From: Solibacillus silvestris
GTDB lineage: Bacteria; Bacillota; Bacilli; Bacillales_A; Planococcaceae
Length of the DNA: 64,000 bases
Assembly: GCA_001586195.1 (NCBI GenBank)
Contig: CP014609.1
Span: 2,206,001 to 2,270,000, forward strand
Direction of reading: 5' to 3'
Shown: piece after piece, positions 19,075-27,432 of the stretch
How positions within the stretch are numbered: position 1 is the first letter of the stretch
Layout: each line of letters opens with the position of its first letter
The notes under the pieces: generated by a model
The model's database searches: none
What the model was told of the DNA's origin: nothing
What the model saw: the letters and a program-made list of their open reading frames with translations, nothing else
Position numbers and translations under genes: made by a program

Positions 19075-19103
19075 ATAATAATACGAACATATGTTTTTGT
19101 CAA
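19075..19103 (-). promoter_or_regulatory. Promoter of yneA
   Basis: A perfect TTGACA and TATTAT with a 17-base spacer on the minus strand. The spacer is almost filled by LexA box 2. Confidence 0.85.
19084..19097. promoter_or_regulatory. LexA (SOS) box 2
   Basis: CGAACATATGTTTT has a perfect left half and two mismatches at the end of the right half. It lies between the -35 and -10 of the yneA promoter. Confidence 0.8.
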
Positions 19104-19112
19104 CCGTTTTTT

Positions 19113-19126
19113 CGAACTTATGTTTG
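19113..19126. promoter_or_regulatory. LexA (SOS) box 3
   Basis: CGAACTTATGTTTG has one mismatch to CGAAC-N4-GTTCG and overlaps the probable lexA -35, giving autoregulation. Confidence 0.8.
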
Positions 19127-19152
19127 CATTCGTGTTCGCATACTGCTATACT
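19123..19152 (+). promoter_or_regulatory. Promoter of lexA
   Basis: A good -10 TATACT (19147-19152) with a weak -35 (TTTGCA, 18-base spacer). LexA box 3 overlaps the -35. Confidence 0.6.
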
Positions 19153-19190
19153 TACTTTAAGAAAAATAGCATGATAAAGAGGTGAGTTAG

Positions 19191-19814
19191 TTGACACAAA
19201 AAATTTCAAAGCGGCAGCAGGCTATTCTAACTTTTATAAAAGAGGAAGTTCGTTCTAAAGGCTATCCGCCATCAGTACGCGAAATTGGAGAAGCGGTAGG
19301 TTTAGCTTCCAGTTCAACTGTCCACGGGCATTTAGCTCGTTTAGAAAGTAAAGGGCTTATCCGTCGTGACCCTACTAAACCGCGTGCCATTGAAATATTG
19401 GACCAGGAAGAGATGAACATCACCAAACAAGGTGTCATCCATGTTCCGTTAATCGGTAAAGTTACAGCTGGTCTGCCTATTTCCGCAATCGAGGATATTC
19501 AGGAATATTTCCCGTTGCCGGATGCTTACGGCTCACCGGAAGAAGAACTATTTATGCTTGAAATTATGGGTGAATCCATGATTGAAGCCGGAATTTTAAA
19601 TGGGGATTATGTAATCGTCAAAAAAACGTCTACCGCGAACAATGGAGAGATTGTTGTAGCAATGACGGAAGATGATGAAGCGACAGTCAAACGCTTTTAC
19701 AAAGAAAAAACTCATTTCCGCTTACAGCCTGAGAACAGTTCAATGGAGCCGATCATTGTCAATCAAGTTTCTATTTTAGGTAAAGTAGTCGGCCTCTATC
19801 GAAATATTCATTAA
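19191..19814 (+). CDS. lexA: SOS repressor LexA
   Basis: A 207-residue repressor. The N-terminal winged helix (residues 1-65, [24 protein letters not shown]) binds SOS boxes. The self-cleavage site is Ala-Gly in VTAGLPIS (around 91-92). The catalytic pair is Ser in GESMIEAGI and Lys in VIVKK. RecA on single-stranded DNA stimulates cleavage, de-repressing yneA-yneB-ynzC and other damage genes. Translation starts at a TTG with AAAGAGGTGAG upstream. Confidence 0.97.
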   Translation: MTQKISKRQQAILTFIKEEVRSKGYPPSVREIGEAVGLASSSTVHGHLARLESKGLIRRDPTKPRAIEILDQEEMNITKQGVIHVPLIGKVTAGLPISAIEDIQEYFPLPDAYGSPEEELFMLEIMGESMIEAGILNGDYVIVKKTSTANNGEIVVAMTEDDEATVKRFYKEKTHFRLQPENSSMEPIIVNQVSILGKVVGLYRNIH

Positions 19815-19821
19815 TCAGAAG

Positions 19822-19853
19822 CTTGCCATTCTTATAGAATCGGCAAGTTTTTT
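19822..19853 (+). terminator. Terminator of lexA
   Basis: CTTGCC pairs with GGCAAG and inside them ATTCT with AGAAT; a run of six T follows. Confidence 0.88.
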
Positions 19854-19861
19854 AATGAATT

Positions 19862-19888
19862 AAAAAAACTCAGCCGTAAACGACTGAG
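19862..19888 (-). terminator. Terminator of the C26 hydrolase gene
   Basis: On the minus strand CTCAGTCG pairs with CGGCTGAG (one G-T pair) around a 4-base loop, followed by a T-run. Confidence 0.85.
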
Positions 19889-19895
19889 CCTTTTA

Positions 19896-20591
19896 TTACT
19901 TATGGCATGCTTCTATAAAACTTTTAAATAAGCGCTGTGCATAAACATCCCCGTTTGGCGCCAATTCTTCCGGGTGCCATTGTACCGCCACACAATACGG
20001 ATGGGATTCGTGTTCAATTCCTTCAATAATGCCGTCTTTCGCAACTGCCGAAATAAGAAGTCCTTCCCCTAACTTTCCTACAGATTGATGGTGAAATGTG
20101 TTAACACGGAATGTTTCTTCTGTAAAAATCTCCTTAAATTTCGGTGTCTTCACTTCAACGGTATGTGCCAATTCTCCACGCTTTGAAGGTTGTTTATGTA
20201 AGATTGTATTCTCCACCTGTGATGGTATATCCTGAATTATCGTACCTCCGAATGCAACATTCATAATTTGTTGTCCACGGCAAATACCTAGAACAGGCAT
20301 TTGTCTTTTAAAGGCTGCCTTCATTAATAAAAGATCACTGTCATCACGCTTTCTAACAACACTACCGATATGACGGTGCGGTTCCTCATTAAACAATAAT
20401 GGATCGATATCCGCTCCACCAATTAATACGAGGCCATCAACTACATTTAATACTGCTTCTACGTTTTCTTCCGTAGCATTCGGTATACAAATTGGTATAC
20501 CCCCCGCTAGTTCTATCGACGTCAAATATGCGTTGTTTATATCCAATTTCTTGTCAAAATCATACATTGTTAATCCAATAATCGGTTTCAT
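19896..20591 (-). CDS. Gamma-glutamyl-gamma-aminobutyrate hydrolase-like C26 peptidase
   Basis: A 231-residue class I glutamine amidotransferase-like hydrolase (PuuD/C26 family). The nucleophile Cys lies in LGICRGQQ (around residue 100) and the catalytic His and Glu in VQWHPEE near the C-terminus. LIGGADIDP is the family's typical glycine-rich turn. Members free glutamate from gamma-glutamyl compounds such as gamma-glutamyl-GABA. No polyamine genes are adjacent, so the substrate is unknown. It appears to be a single-gene unit with its own terminator. Confidence 0.88.
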   Translation of the reverse strand: MKPIIGLTMYDFDKKLDINNAYLTSIELAGGIPICIPNATEENVEAVLNVVDGLVLIGGADIDPLLFNEEPHRHIGSVVRKRDDSDLLLMKAAFKRQMPVLGICRGQQIMNVAFGGTIIQDIPSQVENTILHKQPSKRGELAHTVEVKTPKFKEIFTEETFRVNTFHHQSVGKLGEGLLISAVAKDGIIEGIEHESHPYCVAVQWHPEELAPNGDVYAQRLFKSFIEACHK

Positions 20592-20671
20592 TCATTCTAT
20601 CCCCTTACAATTTAAAGATAATTCCAATTATTTAAATTATACTATTTCGTTAAGCTAAGTTACTACAAAAA

Positions 20672-20698
20672 TATAAAAGGATTGCCTGATTGCAACCC
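20672..20698 (-). terminator. Terminator of the deoxyribonucleotidase gene
   Basis: On the minus strand GGGTTGC pairs with GCAATCC (one G-T pair) around a 6-base loop, followed by TTTTAT. Confidence 0.75.
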
Positions 20699-20706
20699 TT
20701 TCCCTT

Positions 20707-21252
20707 TTAAACAATTTCCAGTTGTTTTATAAAATACTGTTTAATTTCTTTCCAGTTGTTCACACGCATGAAACCTTCTTCTGATCGATTGTACGGCATC
20801 GAATACAATATACCTGTTCCTTTAAATGACTTGAGTTGGCGTGGGCTATCGTCAATTAAATAATCAGTATGTATTACCGCTTTATTTCCACAAAACACTA
20901 TGTTCTGTGTTTTAATAAATGGTAAATACTCCATTAACCAATCGTACTTCGCTGTAAATGACCCGGGTACATCCATGGCAGCTGTCGCAATATAAATCTC
21001 ATAATGCTCCTGCAGCTCTCGAATGACATCAATAGCATCTTCATCCAGTACTTTTAAATCTCTGAAATAGCCGGGCTCATTTAATAGAGCAAATAATTTT
21101 TTCGCATCTTCTCTAGGTAAATCGCGCTGTGTCGTCAGAAGAAATTCTTCATCGGTAAAATTTGTCCCGAAATTCTCGTTATATGTAACACATAATTTCG
21201 AATAAAAGTCAGCCAGCACCTGGTCCATATCGATGGCAATGCTTTTTTTCAT
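20707..21252 (-). CDS. Putative 5'(3')-deoxyribonucleotidase (HAD superfamily)
   Basis: A 181-residue HAD-superfamily phosphatase. DMDQVLADF holds the nucleophile and acid Asp residues (Asp8, Asp10), IATAAM is motif II, and TDYLIDDSPRQL is motif IV. The arrangement fits the 5'(3')-deoxyribonucleotidase (NT5C) family, which removes phosphate from deoxynucleoside monophosphates. The ATG has a GGAGGC site. It is 77 nt downstream of the AlkD-like gene on the same strand, so the two may be co-transcribed. Confidence 0.85.
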   Translation of the reverse strand: MKKSIAIDMDQVLADFYSKLCVTYNENFGTNFTDEEFLLTTQRDLPREDAKKLFALLNEPGYFRDLKVLDEDAIDVIRELQEHYEIYIATAAMDVPGSFTAKYDWLMEYLPFIKTQNIVFCGNKAVIHTDYLIDDSPRQLKSFKGTGILYSMPYNRSEEGFMRVNNWKEIKQYFIKQLEIV

Positions 21253-21329
21253 GTAATAGCCTCCTTGAAATTTCCTAATTTTAGTTTATACAATTGTATG
21301 GCAAAAAAACAAGGTATAACTCTTTACAA

Positions 21330-22037
21330 TTAACAGCGTACATATTTACGTTTAAAGCCGATTCGTCCTTTTTCCACCTGTTTTTCAATTTCAGCAAAAG
21401 CGTGCAGCAAACCCGGCTTTTTCCCTTCACGTTTCGTTTCAATTGGCCCGATTTCCTTAGCGAATTGCACAGCCTCTTCATGTAGAGGTTTAAATGAAAC
21501 ACCTACTGTCATGACAAAGTTATTCATTGCTACTTGTGTACGTGGTGGTGCTTGACGGATATTTTGTTTTACATACTCAAGCATACCCAATAATTTTTCT
21601 TTTGAAAATTCTTCATCTTTACGATTGCCGAGCAGCCAGCAGTAACAATGCCAACCTGCCGACATTTTTAGTTCCTCACCACTTGCAATCCATTTATCGC
21701 TTACTTCTTGCGCAATATCGGATTCAGCCAAAGTCACTGCAACAACATAATCGGAAATCATATAAAAATAGGCTTGTTCAATCCAGCGATCGTAATCTTC
21801 TTCAGTCATTGCTTTCGGATCCGCAATAACCCCGGCAAAATACATTGCATCATAATTGCCTGTCGCATAAAGCTGTTCAGCCAGCTCCTGATTTATTTTT
21901 ATTTGTTTTACATACGGTTTCATCGAGCCAGTCGTTACACCGAATAACGGCTCCTTTGCTCCATTGGACATATAAATCTTTTTTGTACGCTCTTTACCCA
22001 ATGCCTCTAATTCTTGCATCATTGTATCAAGTTTCAT
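21330..22037 (-). CDS. AlkD-like DNA alkylation repair family protein
   Basis: A 235-residue all-helical protein of the HEAT-like AlkC/AlkD superfamily, recognisable from GVTTGSMKPYVKQIKIN, the helix pair DYDRWIEQAYFYMISDYVV and RTQVAMNNFVMTVGVSFKPL. Some members excise positively charged alkylated bases without base flipping, while others are structural relatives with no shown activity. The usual tryptophan/aspartate catalytic set was not verified by eye, so enzymatic activity is uncertain. The ATG has GGAGG 6 nt upstream. Confidence 0.8.
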   Translation of the reverse strand: MKLDTMMQELEALGKERTKKIYMSNGAKEPLFGVTTGSMKPYVKQIKINQELAEQLYATGNYDAMYFAGVIADPKAMTEEDYDRWIEQAYFYMISDYVVAVTLAESDIAQEVSDKWIASGEELKMSAGWHCYCWLLGNRKDEEFSKEKLLGMLEYVKQNIRQAPPRTQVAMNNFVMTVGVSFKPLHEEAVQFAKEIGPIETKREGKKPGLLHAFAEIEKQVEKGRIGFKRKYVRC

Positions 22038-22219
22038 AATAGCCTCCTTTTGTTCAATCGGTAAATTTTAATCCTTCTTATTATACGATTTATATACTTA
22101 TCATTCCAAGGTACTGAAGCATTGGTGATCGCACATTTAAAATTTTTAAAAAATTGGCAATTGATTTAACCGAATAATAAAGCAACCTCTGAACAGAATA
22201 ATGTCAGGAGGTGATTTTG

Positions 22220-22636
22220 ATGTCAAAAAATAAAAACATCAATAACAAGAATAACGCCGAATTCGGAATGGAAACGGATGTTAACCAAGTAATGCAGCAA
22301 AACCAAAAAGCTGAAGCTAAAAAGCAACAAGCTTCTGGTGCCTTTGCAAATAGCGGTTTACAGAAGAAACCGAATTCAATGAATGCTGAGTTTGGCATGG
22401 AAACAAACGTTAACCAGGTGAAACAGCAAAACCAGCAAGCTGAAGCTAAAAAGCAACAAGCTTCTGGTGTGTTTACAAACAGTGGTTTACAGAAAAAACT
22501 CACTTCAATGAACGCTGAGTTTGGCATGGAAACAGATGTTAACCATGTGAAACAGCAGAACCAGCAAGCTGAAGCTAAAAAACAGCAAGCTTCTGGCTCT
22601 TACGGTAAAAACCGTTTCCAAAACGGCAATAAATAA
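22220..22636 (+). CDS. sspE: Gamma-type small acid-soluble spore protein SspE
   Basis: A 138-residue, Gln/Asn/Lys/Ala-rich protein made of three repeats of about 43 residues. Each repeat begins with NAEFGMET, the segment cut by the germination protease GPR, and continues with DVNQV, QQNQ.AEAKKQQASG and a serine/lysine linker. Gamma-type SASPs store amino acids in the spore core and do not bind DNA. B. subtilis SspE is shorter with two such repeats. The start is the ATG at 22220 with a perfect GGAGGTGA 5 nt upstream. A sigma-G promoter is expected but no convincing pair was found. The protease that cleaves it is encoded at 42889-43923. Confidence 0.95.
   Translation: MSKNKNINNKNNAEFGMETDVNQVMQQNQKAEAKKQQASGAFANSGLQKKPNSMNAEFGMETNVNQVKQQNQQAEAKKQQASGVFTNSGLQKKLTSMNAEFGMETDVNHVKQQNQQAEAKKQQASGSYGKNRFQNGNK
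22253..22636 (+). repeat. Three in-frame tandem repeats of 129 bp in sspE
   Basis: Units start at 22253, 22382 and 22511, an exact 129-base period. The third is shortened at its 3' end. They are similar but not identical, which points to old duplication followed by drift. Confidence 0.85.
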
Positions 22637-22646
22637 TGCATTATTG

Positions 22647-22676
22647 AACCGGCAATTTATATTGCCGGTTTCTTTT
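22647..22676 (+). terminator. Terminator of sspE
   Basis: A 10-bp perfect stem (AACCGGCAAT with ATTGCCGGTT), a 4-base loop and TCTTTT. Confidence 0.92.
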
Positions 22677-22742
22677 ATATTATACGAATAAATTACAACA
22701 GTTATTTTGGTTAAAATTGAATACGACTATACAAAAAAGTGC

Positions 22743-22776
22743 AAAAAAAAAAGAGCTGGAATTTTAGCCCCAGCCC
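22743..22776 (-). terminator. Terminator of glnA
   Basis: On the minus strand GGGCTGG pairs with CCAGCTC and is followed by a run of ten T. Confidence 0.88.
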
Positions 22777-22783
22777 TTTCTTC

Positions 22784-24118
22784 TTAGTACATTTTCATAT
22801 ATTGGTCGCGTTCCCACTGGTGAACAGTTGAACGGTACATATCGAACTCGATTTCTTTTGCTTCTTTAAAGTTCGCATAGATATGGTTGCCTAATGCTCT
22901 TTGAACCACTTCATCTTTTGCTAGTAATGCTAATGCATCATCTAAAGCTGCAGGCAGATTATCGATGCCGTTAGCTTTACGCTCTTCTTCGCTCATTACA
23001 TAAATGTTTCGGTTAATTGCTGGTGGTGGTGTTGTTTTTTTGCGGATCCCTTCAAGACCCGCCTCTAAAATTACCGCCATCGCTAAATATGGATTTGCTG
23101 ATGGGTCCACTGAACGAACTTCTACACGTGTTGATACGCCACGAGAAGAAGGAATACGGATCAACGGTGAACGGTTTTGCGCAGACCATGCTACGTAACA
23201 TGGAGCTTCATAACCTGGTACTAAACGTTTATAAGAGTTTACTGTCGGATTTGTAATTGCAGTAAAACCTTGAACATGGTCAAGCACACCTGCCATGAAT
23301 TGCATCGCTGTTTCAGAAAGCCCTAATTCAGTAGACTCATCATAAAATGCATTTTCTTTTCCTTTAAATAAAGAAACGTTAAAGTGCATTCCCGATCCAG
23401 CTTCACCGAATAAAGGTTTTGGCATGAATGTTGCATGTAAACCGTGCTTACGTGCAATTGTCTTAACAACTAATTTAAATGTTTGGATGTTGTCGCATGC
23501 AGTAATAGCATCCGCATATTTAAAGTCAATCTCATGTTGACCCGGTGCAACTTCATGGTGAGAAGCTTCAATTTCAAAGCCCATTTCTTCCAATTCCAAT
23601 ACGATATCGCGACGGCAGTTTTCACCTAAATCTGTCGGTGCCAAGTCAAAATAGCCGCCGTGGTCATTTACTTCCAAGCTTGGCTCGCCTTTTGCATCCA
23701 GTTTAAATAGGAAAAACTCCGGTTCTGGTCCTAAGTTGAAATCTGTGAATCCTAGTTCTTTCATTTCCTTTAATACTCGTTTCAGGTTGTTACGTGGATC
23801 ACCTGCAAATGGTGTACCGTTCGGATTGTAAATATCACAGATGAAACGTGCTACCTTCCCTTTTTCAGCTGTCCATGGGAAAATCATGAATGAATCATAA
23901 TCCGGATATAAGTACATATCCGATTCTTCAATACGTACGAAACCTTCAATTGATGAACCATCAAACATCATTTTATTGTCCAATGCTTTATCTAGTTGGC
24001 TTACAGGAATTTCTACGTTTTTAATTGTCCCTAAAATATCTGTAAACTGTAAACGAATGAATTTTACTTGTTCTTCTTCTACTAGACGTTTAATATCGTC
24101 TTTTGTATATTTGCCCAC
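22784..24118 (-). CDS. glnA: Glutamine synthetase, type I
   Basis: A 444-residue enzyme that makes glutamine from glutamate, ammonia and ATP in the cytoplasm. [35 protein letters not shown], the [15 protein letters not shown]-site motif and NRSPLIRIP are all present. The length equals that of B. subtilis GlnA, and it is the GS-I-alpha type without the adenylylation Tyr region. The GTG at 24118 gives this length with AGGAG 11 nt upstream. It is the second gene of the glnR-glnA operon, and feedback-inhibited GlnA is expected to activate GlnR. Confidence 0.97.
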   Translation of the reverse strand: MGKYTKDDIKRLVEEEQVKFIRLQFTDILGTIKNVEIPVSQLDKALDNKMMFDGSSIEGFVRIEESDMYLYPDYDSFMIFPWTAEKGKVARFICDIYNPNGTPFAGDPRNNLKRVLKEMKELGFTDFNLGPEPEFFLFKLDAKGEPSLEVNDHGGYFDLAPTDLGENCRRDIVLELEEMGFEIEASHHEVAPGQHEIDFKYADAITACDNIQTFKLVVKTIARKHGLHATFMPKPLFGEAGSGMHFNVSLFKGKENAFYDESTELGLSETAMQFMAGVLDHVQGFTAITNPTVNSYKRLVPGYEAPCYVAWSAQNRSPLIRIPSSRGVSTRVEVRSVDPSANPYLAMAVILEAGLEGIRKKTTPPPAINRNIYVMSEEERKANGIDNLPAALDDALALLAKDEVVQRALGNHIYANFKEAKEIEFDMYRSTVHQWERDQYMKMY

Positions 24119-24180
24119 TAAATTCCACACTCCTAAATTTGTTCAGTACCGATTTTACTCGATCTTTTATAATTTACACG

Positions 24181-24561
24181 CTATTGGTAAAAGCGCGATA
24201 AATCCCCTTGTCGAATAGATGTTTTTTGCATGCGTTGTGCCTGGCGCATTTCTTCACGTAAAATTTTGCGTAAGTCCGAATCGGAAATTTCTTTGCTCGC
24301 TTGCTGTGCTGCCGGATCATTTTTCAAAGCAAATACTTTTTTGATCCCTGCCATATTGATGCCCTGTTCAAGCATATCTTTGATTTCCAATAAAGTGTCG
24401 ACATCATTTAAAGAAAACATGCGTCGATTTCCTTCTGTACGGTGCGGCTGAATTAAATCATGCTCTTCATAATAACGGATTTGTCTTGCTGTCAGATCCG
24501 TCAATTGCATGACGATACTTATCGATAATAGTGGCATTGAACGTCGAATTTCACTACTCAA
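24181..24561 (-). CDS. glnR: Nitrogen-responsive MerR-family repressor GlnR
   Basis: A 126-residue MerR-type regulator. The N-terminal helix-turn-helix and wing (QLTDLTARQIRYYEEHDLIQPHRTEGNRRMFS, written here in its characteristic parts QLTDLTARQIRYYEEH and TEGNRRMFS) are typical, and the C-terminal tail ends RQGDLSRFYQ, the segment that senses glutamine synthetase. It represses its own operon when nitrogen is plentiful. Translation starts at a TTG with GGAGGTG 7 nt upstream. Two GlnR boxes lie on its promoter. Confidence 0.96.
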   Translation of the reverse strand: MSSEIRRSMPLLSISIVMQLTDLTARQIRYYEEHDLIQPHRTEGNRRMFSLNDVDTLLEIKDMLEQGINMAGIKKVFALKNDPAAQQASKEISDSDLRKILREEMRQAQRMQKTSIRQGDLSRFYQ

Positions 24562-24584
24562 TTTAATTCACCTCCCTTATCGCT

Positions 24585-24613
24585 ATATTACGACTTGTAA
24601 TTTACATTGTCAA
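24585..24613 (-). promoter_or_regulatory. Promoter of glnR-glnA
   Basis: TTGACA and TAATAT with a 17-base spacer on the minus strand, covered by one GlnR box and preceded by another. Confidence 0.85.
24596..24612 (-). promoter_or_regulatory. GlnR/TnrA box, proximal
   Basis: TGACAATGTAAATTACA on the minus strand matches TGTNA-N7-TNACA with one mismatch. It covers the -35 and spacer. Confidence 0.75.
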
Positions 24614-24618
24614 ATGTA

Positions 24619-24635
24619 TGTTAGAAAAACTGACA
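24619..24635 (-). promoter_or_regulatory. GlnR/TnrA box, distal
   Basis: TGTCAGTTTTTCTAACA on the minus strand is a perfect match to TGTNA-N7-TNACA and lies just upstream of the -35. Confidence 0.85.
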
Positions 24636-24689
24636 TTACTTTTTTAAATGAGCGAAAAGTAAACAGAATATAGCGAATTTTACGCACAT

Positions 24690-24716
24690 AAAAAATCGCC
24701 CATTAAATGGACGATT
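24690..24716 (-). terminator. Terminator of ynbB
   Basis: On the minus strand AATCGTCCATT can pair with AATGGGCGATT and is followed by a T-run. Confidence 0.8.
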
Positions 24717-24724
24717 CCTAAATA

Positions 24725-25972
24725 TCACTTTAGCTTTTGGACAGCAGAACAAATAGCATATTTTACATGTTCATATGTTAAACCACCTTGGATGAAGGCT
24801 GTATAAGGAGGGCGGATTGGACCATCTGCCGTTAATTCAATACTTGATCCTTGAACAAATGTACCTGCCGCCATAATGACATCATCTTCGTATCCAGGCA
24901 TATAGGCAGGCTCCGGCGCAAAATGGGCATTAATAGGTGAAGCAGCTTGAATCTCACGACAGAAAGCTACCATCTGTTCCGCTGTTTGGAATGAAACGGA
25001 TTGAATGAGATCCGTACGAACATCAGTATAATGGGGAGATGTTGTCATACCGATTTCCTCAAGCATTGCGGATGTAAAAATTGCACCTTTTAAACTTTGT
25101 GCAACAATATGCGGTGCCATGAAGAAACCTTGGTAAAAGTCTGCTAACGTATTTAATGAAGCGCCTGCCTCAGCTCCAATTCCCGGTGATGTCATACGGT
25201 ATGCACATTTTTCAACTAAATCTGCGCGACCTGCAATATATCCACCGATTTTTGCAAAGCCCCCACCAGGATTTTTAATTAATGAACCGGCCATTAAGTC
25301 AACGCCAACTTCTGTCGGTTCAAGTAATTCCACAAATTCACCGTAGCAGTTATCTACAAAAATAATGGCATTCGGTGCGATTGCCCGTATTTTCACAACC
25401 ATTTCGGAAATTTGTTCAATCGTAAATGATGGTCGTGTTGCATAGCCTTTGGAACGCTGTATCGCAATCATTTTCGTATTTTCGTTTACTGCCTTTTTTA
25501 CACCTTCCCAATCGATTTTCTTATTGTCGATTAAATCTACATGAGAATAGCCAATTTTATAGTCTTTCAAGGAACCTGTATCCTTTTCGCCACCATCAAC
25601 GATTGATTGTAGTGTATCGTACGGTTTGCCTGTAATATAAACCAATTCATCACCCGGTCGTAATACACCGAATAAACTTAATGTGATCGCATGTGTACCC
25701 GAAATGATCTGAGGACGTACGATGGCCGCCTCTGCCCCGAAAGTTTGCGCATATACACGCTCTAAATTATCTCGGCCCTCATCATCATATCCATACCCTG
25801 TTGAAGGATGAAGATGAAAGTCACTTACCTGATTATTTCGAAAAGCTGCCAGTACCTTTTGTTGATTATAAAATGCACGTTCATCGACTTCCTGATGATA
25901 AGTGCGGACTTTTTCTTCCACTTGTGCTGCAAGCGTTAATGTTTCAGCTGATAATATTGATTGAAATGCCAT
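24725..25972 (-). CDS. ynbB: PLP-dependent methionine gamma-lyase family protein YnbB
   Basis: A 415-residue PLP enzyme of the family once called aluminium-resistance proteins, related to cystathionine beta/gamma-lyases. The SGTHAITLSLFGVLRPGDE cofactor loop, the FVDNCYGEF aspartate region and the Schiff-base Lys in GSLIKNPGGG (around residue 240) are visible. Substrate in vivo is not established for this family. Its place just upstream of glnR-glnA is conserved in B. subtilis. GGAGCAGGAATT precedes the ATG, and its own terminator separates it from glnR. Confidence 0.88.
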   Translation of the reverse strand: MAFQSILSAETLTLAAQVEEKVRTYHQEVDERAFYNQQKVLAAFRNNQVSDFHLHPSTGYGYDDEGRDNLERVYAQTFGAEAAIVRPQIISGTHAITLSLFGVLRPGDELVYITGKPYDTLQSIVDGGEKDTGSLKDYKIGYSHVDLIDNKKIDWEGVKKAVNENTKMIAIQRSKGYATRPSFTIEQISEMVVKIRAIAPNAIIFVDNCYGEFVELLEPTEVGVDLMAGSLIKNPGGGFAKIGGYIAGRADLVEKCAYRMTSPGIGAEAGASLNTLADFYQGFFMAPHIVAQSLKGAIFTSAMLEEIGMTTSPHYTDVRTDLIQSVSFQTAEQMVAFCREIQAASPINAHFAPEPAYMPGYEDDVIMAAGTFVQGSSIELTADGPIRPPYTAFIQGGLTYEHVKYAICSAVQKLK

Positions 25973-26089
25973 AATTCCTGCTCCATTCTGTTCAAACTGT
26001 ATCCATTATACATGAAAAAAAATAGTTTTGACGAATGTTTGAAAAACTGCTATCGTCATGGTCGAAAGGACATTAAGGGAGAGATGTTT

Positions 26090-26698
26090 ATGGCGTGGGA
26101 TGTATTTAGTTTGATCGGAACGGTTGCCTTTGCCATTTCCGGGGCAATTGTGGCAATGGAAGAAGAGTATGATTTATTTGGGGTGTACATATTAGGTATC
26201 GTTACAGCTTTTGGCGGCGGGGCTATCCGTAATATATTAATCGGCCTGCCGGTTTCAACATTATGGAACCAGGAGCTTATGTTTCAATTCGCGCTTCTTG
26301 CGATTACGGTTTTCTTTTTAATTCCGCATCATTTATTTAAACAGTGGAGTCGATGGGGATACGTTACCGACGCAATCGGATTATCCGCCTTTGCCATTCA
26401 AGGTGCAATGCATGCTGTCCACCTGGAGTTACCGATTGTAGCAGTAATTGTAGCTGCCGTTTTAACAGGTGCAGGCGGGGGGGTGGTTCGGGACTTGCTT
26501 GCCGGTAGAAGACCCATTATACTGCGTCACGAAATTTATGCCGTTTGGGCGGCCAGTGCAGGTTTCTTAATCGGCCTTGAAATTTTTAAGGGGGATTTAT
26601 TTTTATACTTTTTATTTGTTTCCATTACTGTCCTGCGGATATGTTCATACACTAAAGGCTGGAGCCTGCCATCAAAGAAAATTTATTATACAAAGTAG
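26090..26698 (+). CDS. TRIC/UPF0126-family membrane protein
   Basis: A 202-residue polytopic membrane protein with about seven hydrophobic segments and two homologous halves. Each half carries a glycine-rich motif: TAFGGGAIRNILIG and LTGAGGGVVRDLLAG, the signature of prokaryotic TRIC-like (formerly UPF0126) proteins. Some members conduct monovalent cations; glycine import has been proposed for others. The ATG at 26090 is 8 nt after AAGGGAG; an ATG two codons earlier sits too close to that site. It is divergent from ynbB. Confidence 0.88.
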   Translation: MAWDVFSLIGTVAFAISGAIVAMEEEYDLFGVYILGIVTAFGGGAIRNILIGLPVSTLWNQELMFQFALLAITVFFLIPHHLFKQWSRWGYVTDAIGLSAFAIQGAMHAVHLELPIVAVIVAAVLTGAGGGVVRDLLAGRRPIILRHEIYAVWAASAGFLIGLEIFKGDLFLYFLFVSITVLRICSYTKGWSLPSKKIYYTK

Positions 26699-26705
26699 GA
26701 TAACT

Positions 26706-26742
26706 AAAGGGAGTGCCGAATCAATCGGCACTCCCTTTCTTT
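26706..26742. terminator. Bidirectional terminator
   Basis: A perfect 14-bp stem (26706-26719 with 26725-26738), a 5-base loop, and T-rich sequence on the plus side. It separates the plus-strand TRIC gene from the minus-strand rhodanese gene. Confidence 0.9.
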
Positions 26743-26748
26743 TGGAAA

Positions 26749-27051
26749 TTATTTAAATTCTAATTCTCCATCATAGGCCATCATTCCGCCATCTAAATTC
26801 GTTACATCAAAACCTTGCTCTGCCAGATATTCGCAAGCATTTGCACTGCGTACCCCGCCTTTACATACGACGATGTAGGATTTTGAATTGTCTAGTTCAT
26901 TAGTACGTTCCGGGATTGAGCCAAGTGGAATATGTACAGCACCTGGAATCATTCCGTGTTCCAATTCAAAATCTTCACGAACATCGATTACATTTAAATC
27001 TTCATTTGCATCGAGTAAGTTGATCAGTTCATCTGTTGTCATCGTTTTCAT
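26749..27051 (-). CDS. Single-domain rhodanese-like protein
   Basis: A 100-residue cytoplasmic rhodanese domain. VIDVREDFELEHGMIPGAVHIP is the family hallmark (shown here by its parts VIDVRE and GMIPGAVHIPLG), and the active-site loop is VVCKGGVRSA with Cys around residue 65. Members carry sulfane sulfur. GGAGG lies 7 nt before the ATG. It is the last gene of the run mutS to rhodanese, about 80 nt after hfq. Confidence 0.88.
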   Translation of the reverse strand: MKTMTTDELINLLDANEDLNVIDVREDFELEHGMIPGAVHIPLGSIPERTNELDNSKSYIVVCKGGVRSANACEYLAEQGFDVTNLDGGMMAYDGELEFK

Positions 27052-27130
27052 CAAAAATCCTCCAATACTTATAGCATCTTAGTCATTATAATCAATCAGA
27101 TCAAAATTCGCTACAAGTTTGGCTAGGTTG

Positions 27131-27355
27131 TTACTCTTCTTCCGTTAACGCTACATTTTTGGACGGTACAAAAGTAGAAATTGCATGCTTGTAAATAAGC
27201 TGCTGTTTTCCTTCCGATTCCAATAGTACGGTAAAGTTATCATATGATTTTATAAGTCCTTTTAATTGGAAGCCATTTAACAGAAATACCGTTACAAAAA
27301 CATTATTTTTACGTAAATTGTTTAAAAAAGTATCTTGCAAATTTATCGATTTCAT
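27131..27355 (-). CDS. hfq: RNA chaperone Hfq
   Basis: A 74-residue Sm-like protein forming hexameric rings that bind small RNAs and mRNA. Sm1 ([21 protein letters not shown], in part [15 protein letters not shown]) and the Sm2 motif YKHAIS are present. The short acidic C-tail is typical of Gram-positive Hfq. It follows miaA, the arrangement common to many bacteria. Confidence 0.95.
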   Translation of the reverse strand: MKSINLQDTFLNNLRKNNVFVTVFLLNGFQLKGLIKSYDNFTVLLESEGKQQLIYKHAISTFVPSKNVALTEEE

Positions 27356-27432
27356 CGTCGTTCAATCTCCCTTACCTTAAAATACATGCAATAGTTACCT
27401 ATTCGTTATGCGGACAAAATTTCCCTTTAAAT

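Noticed and set aside
22141-22200. Sigma-G promoter of sspE
   Set aside because: A GAATAATA stretch resembles the -10, but no acceptable -35 was found at the right distance.
22204-22527. Minus-strand frame of 107 residues rich in Cys, Phe and Trp
   Set aside because: It lies antisense to the sspE repeats and is produced by the repeated codons of that gene.
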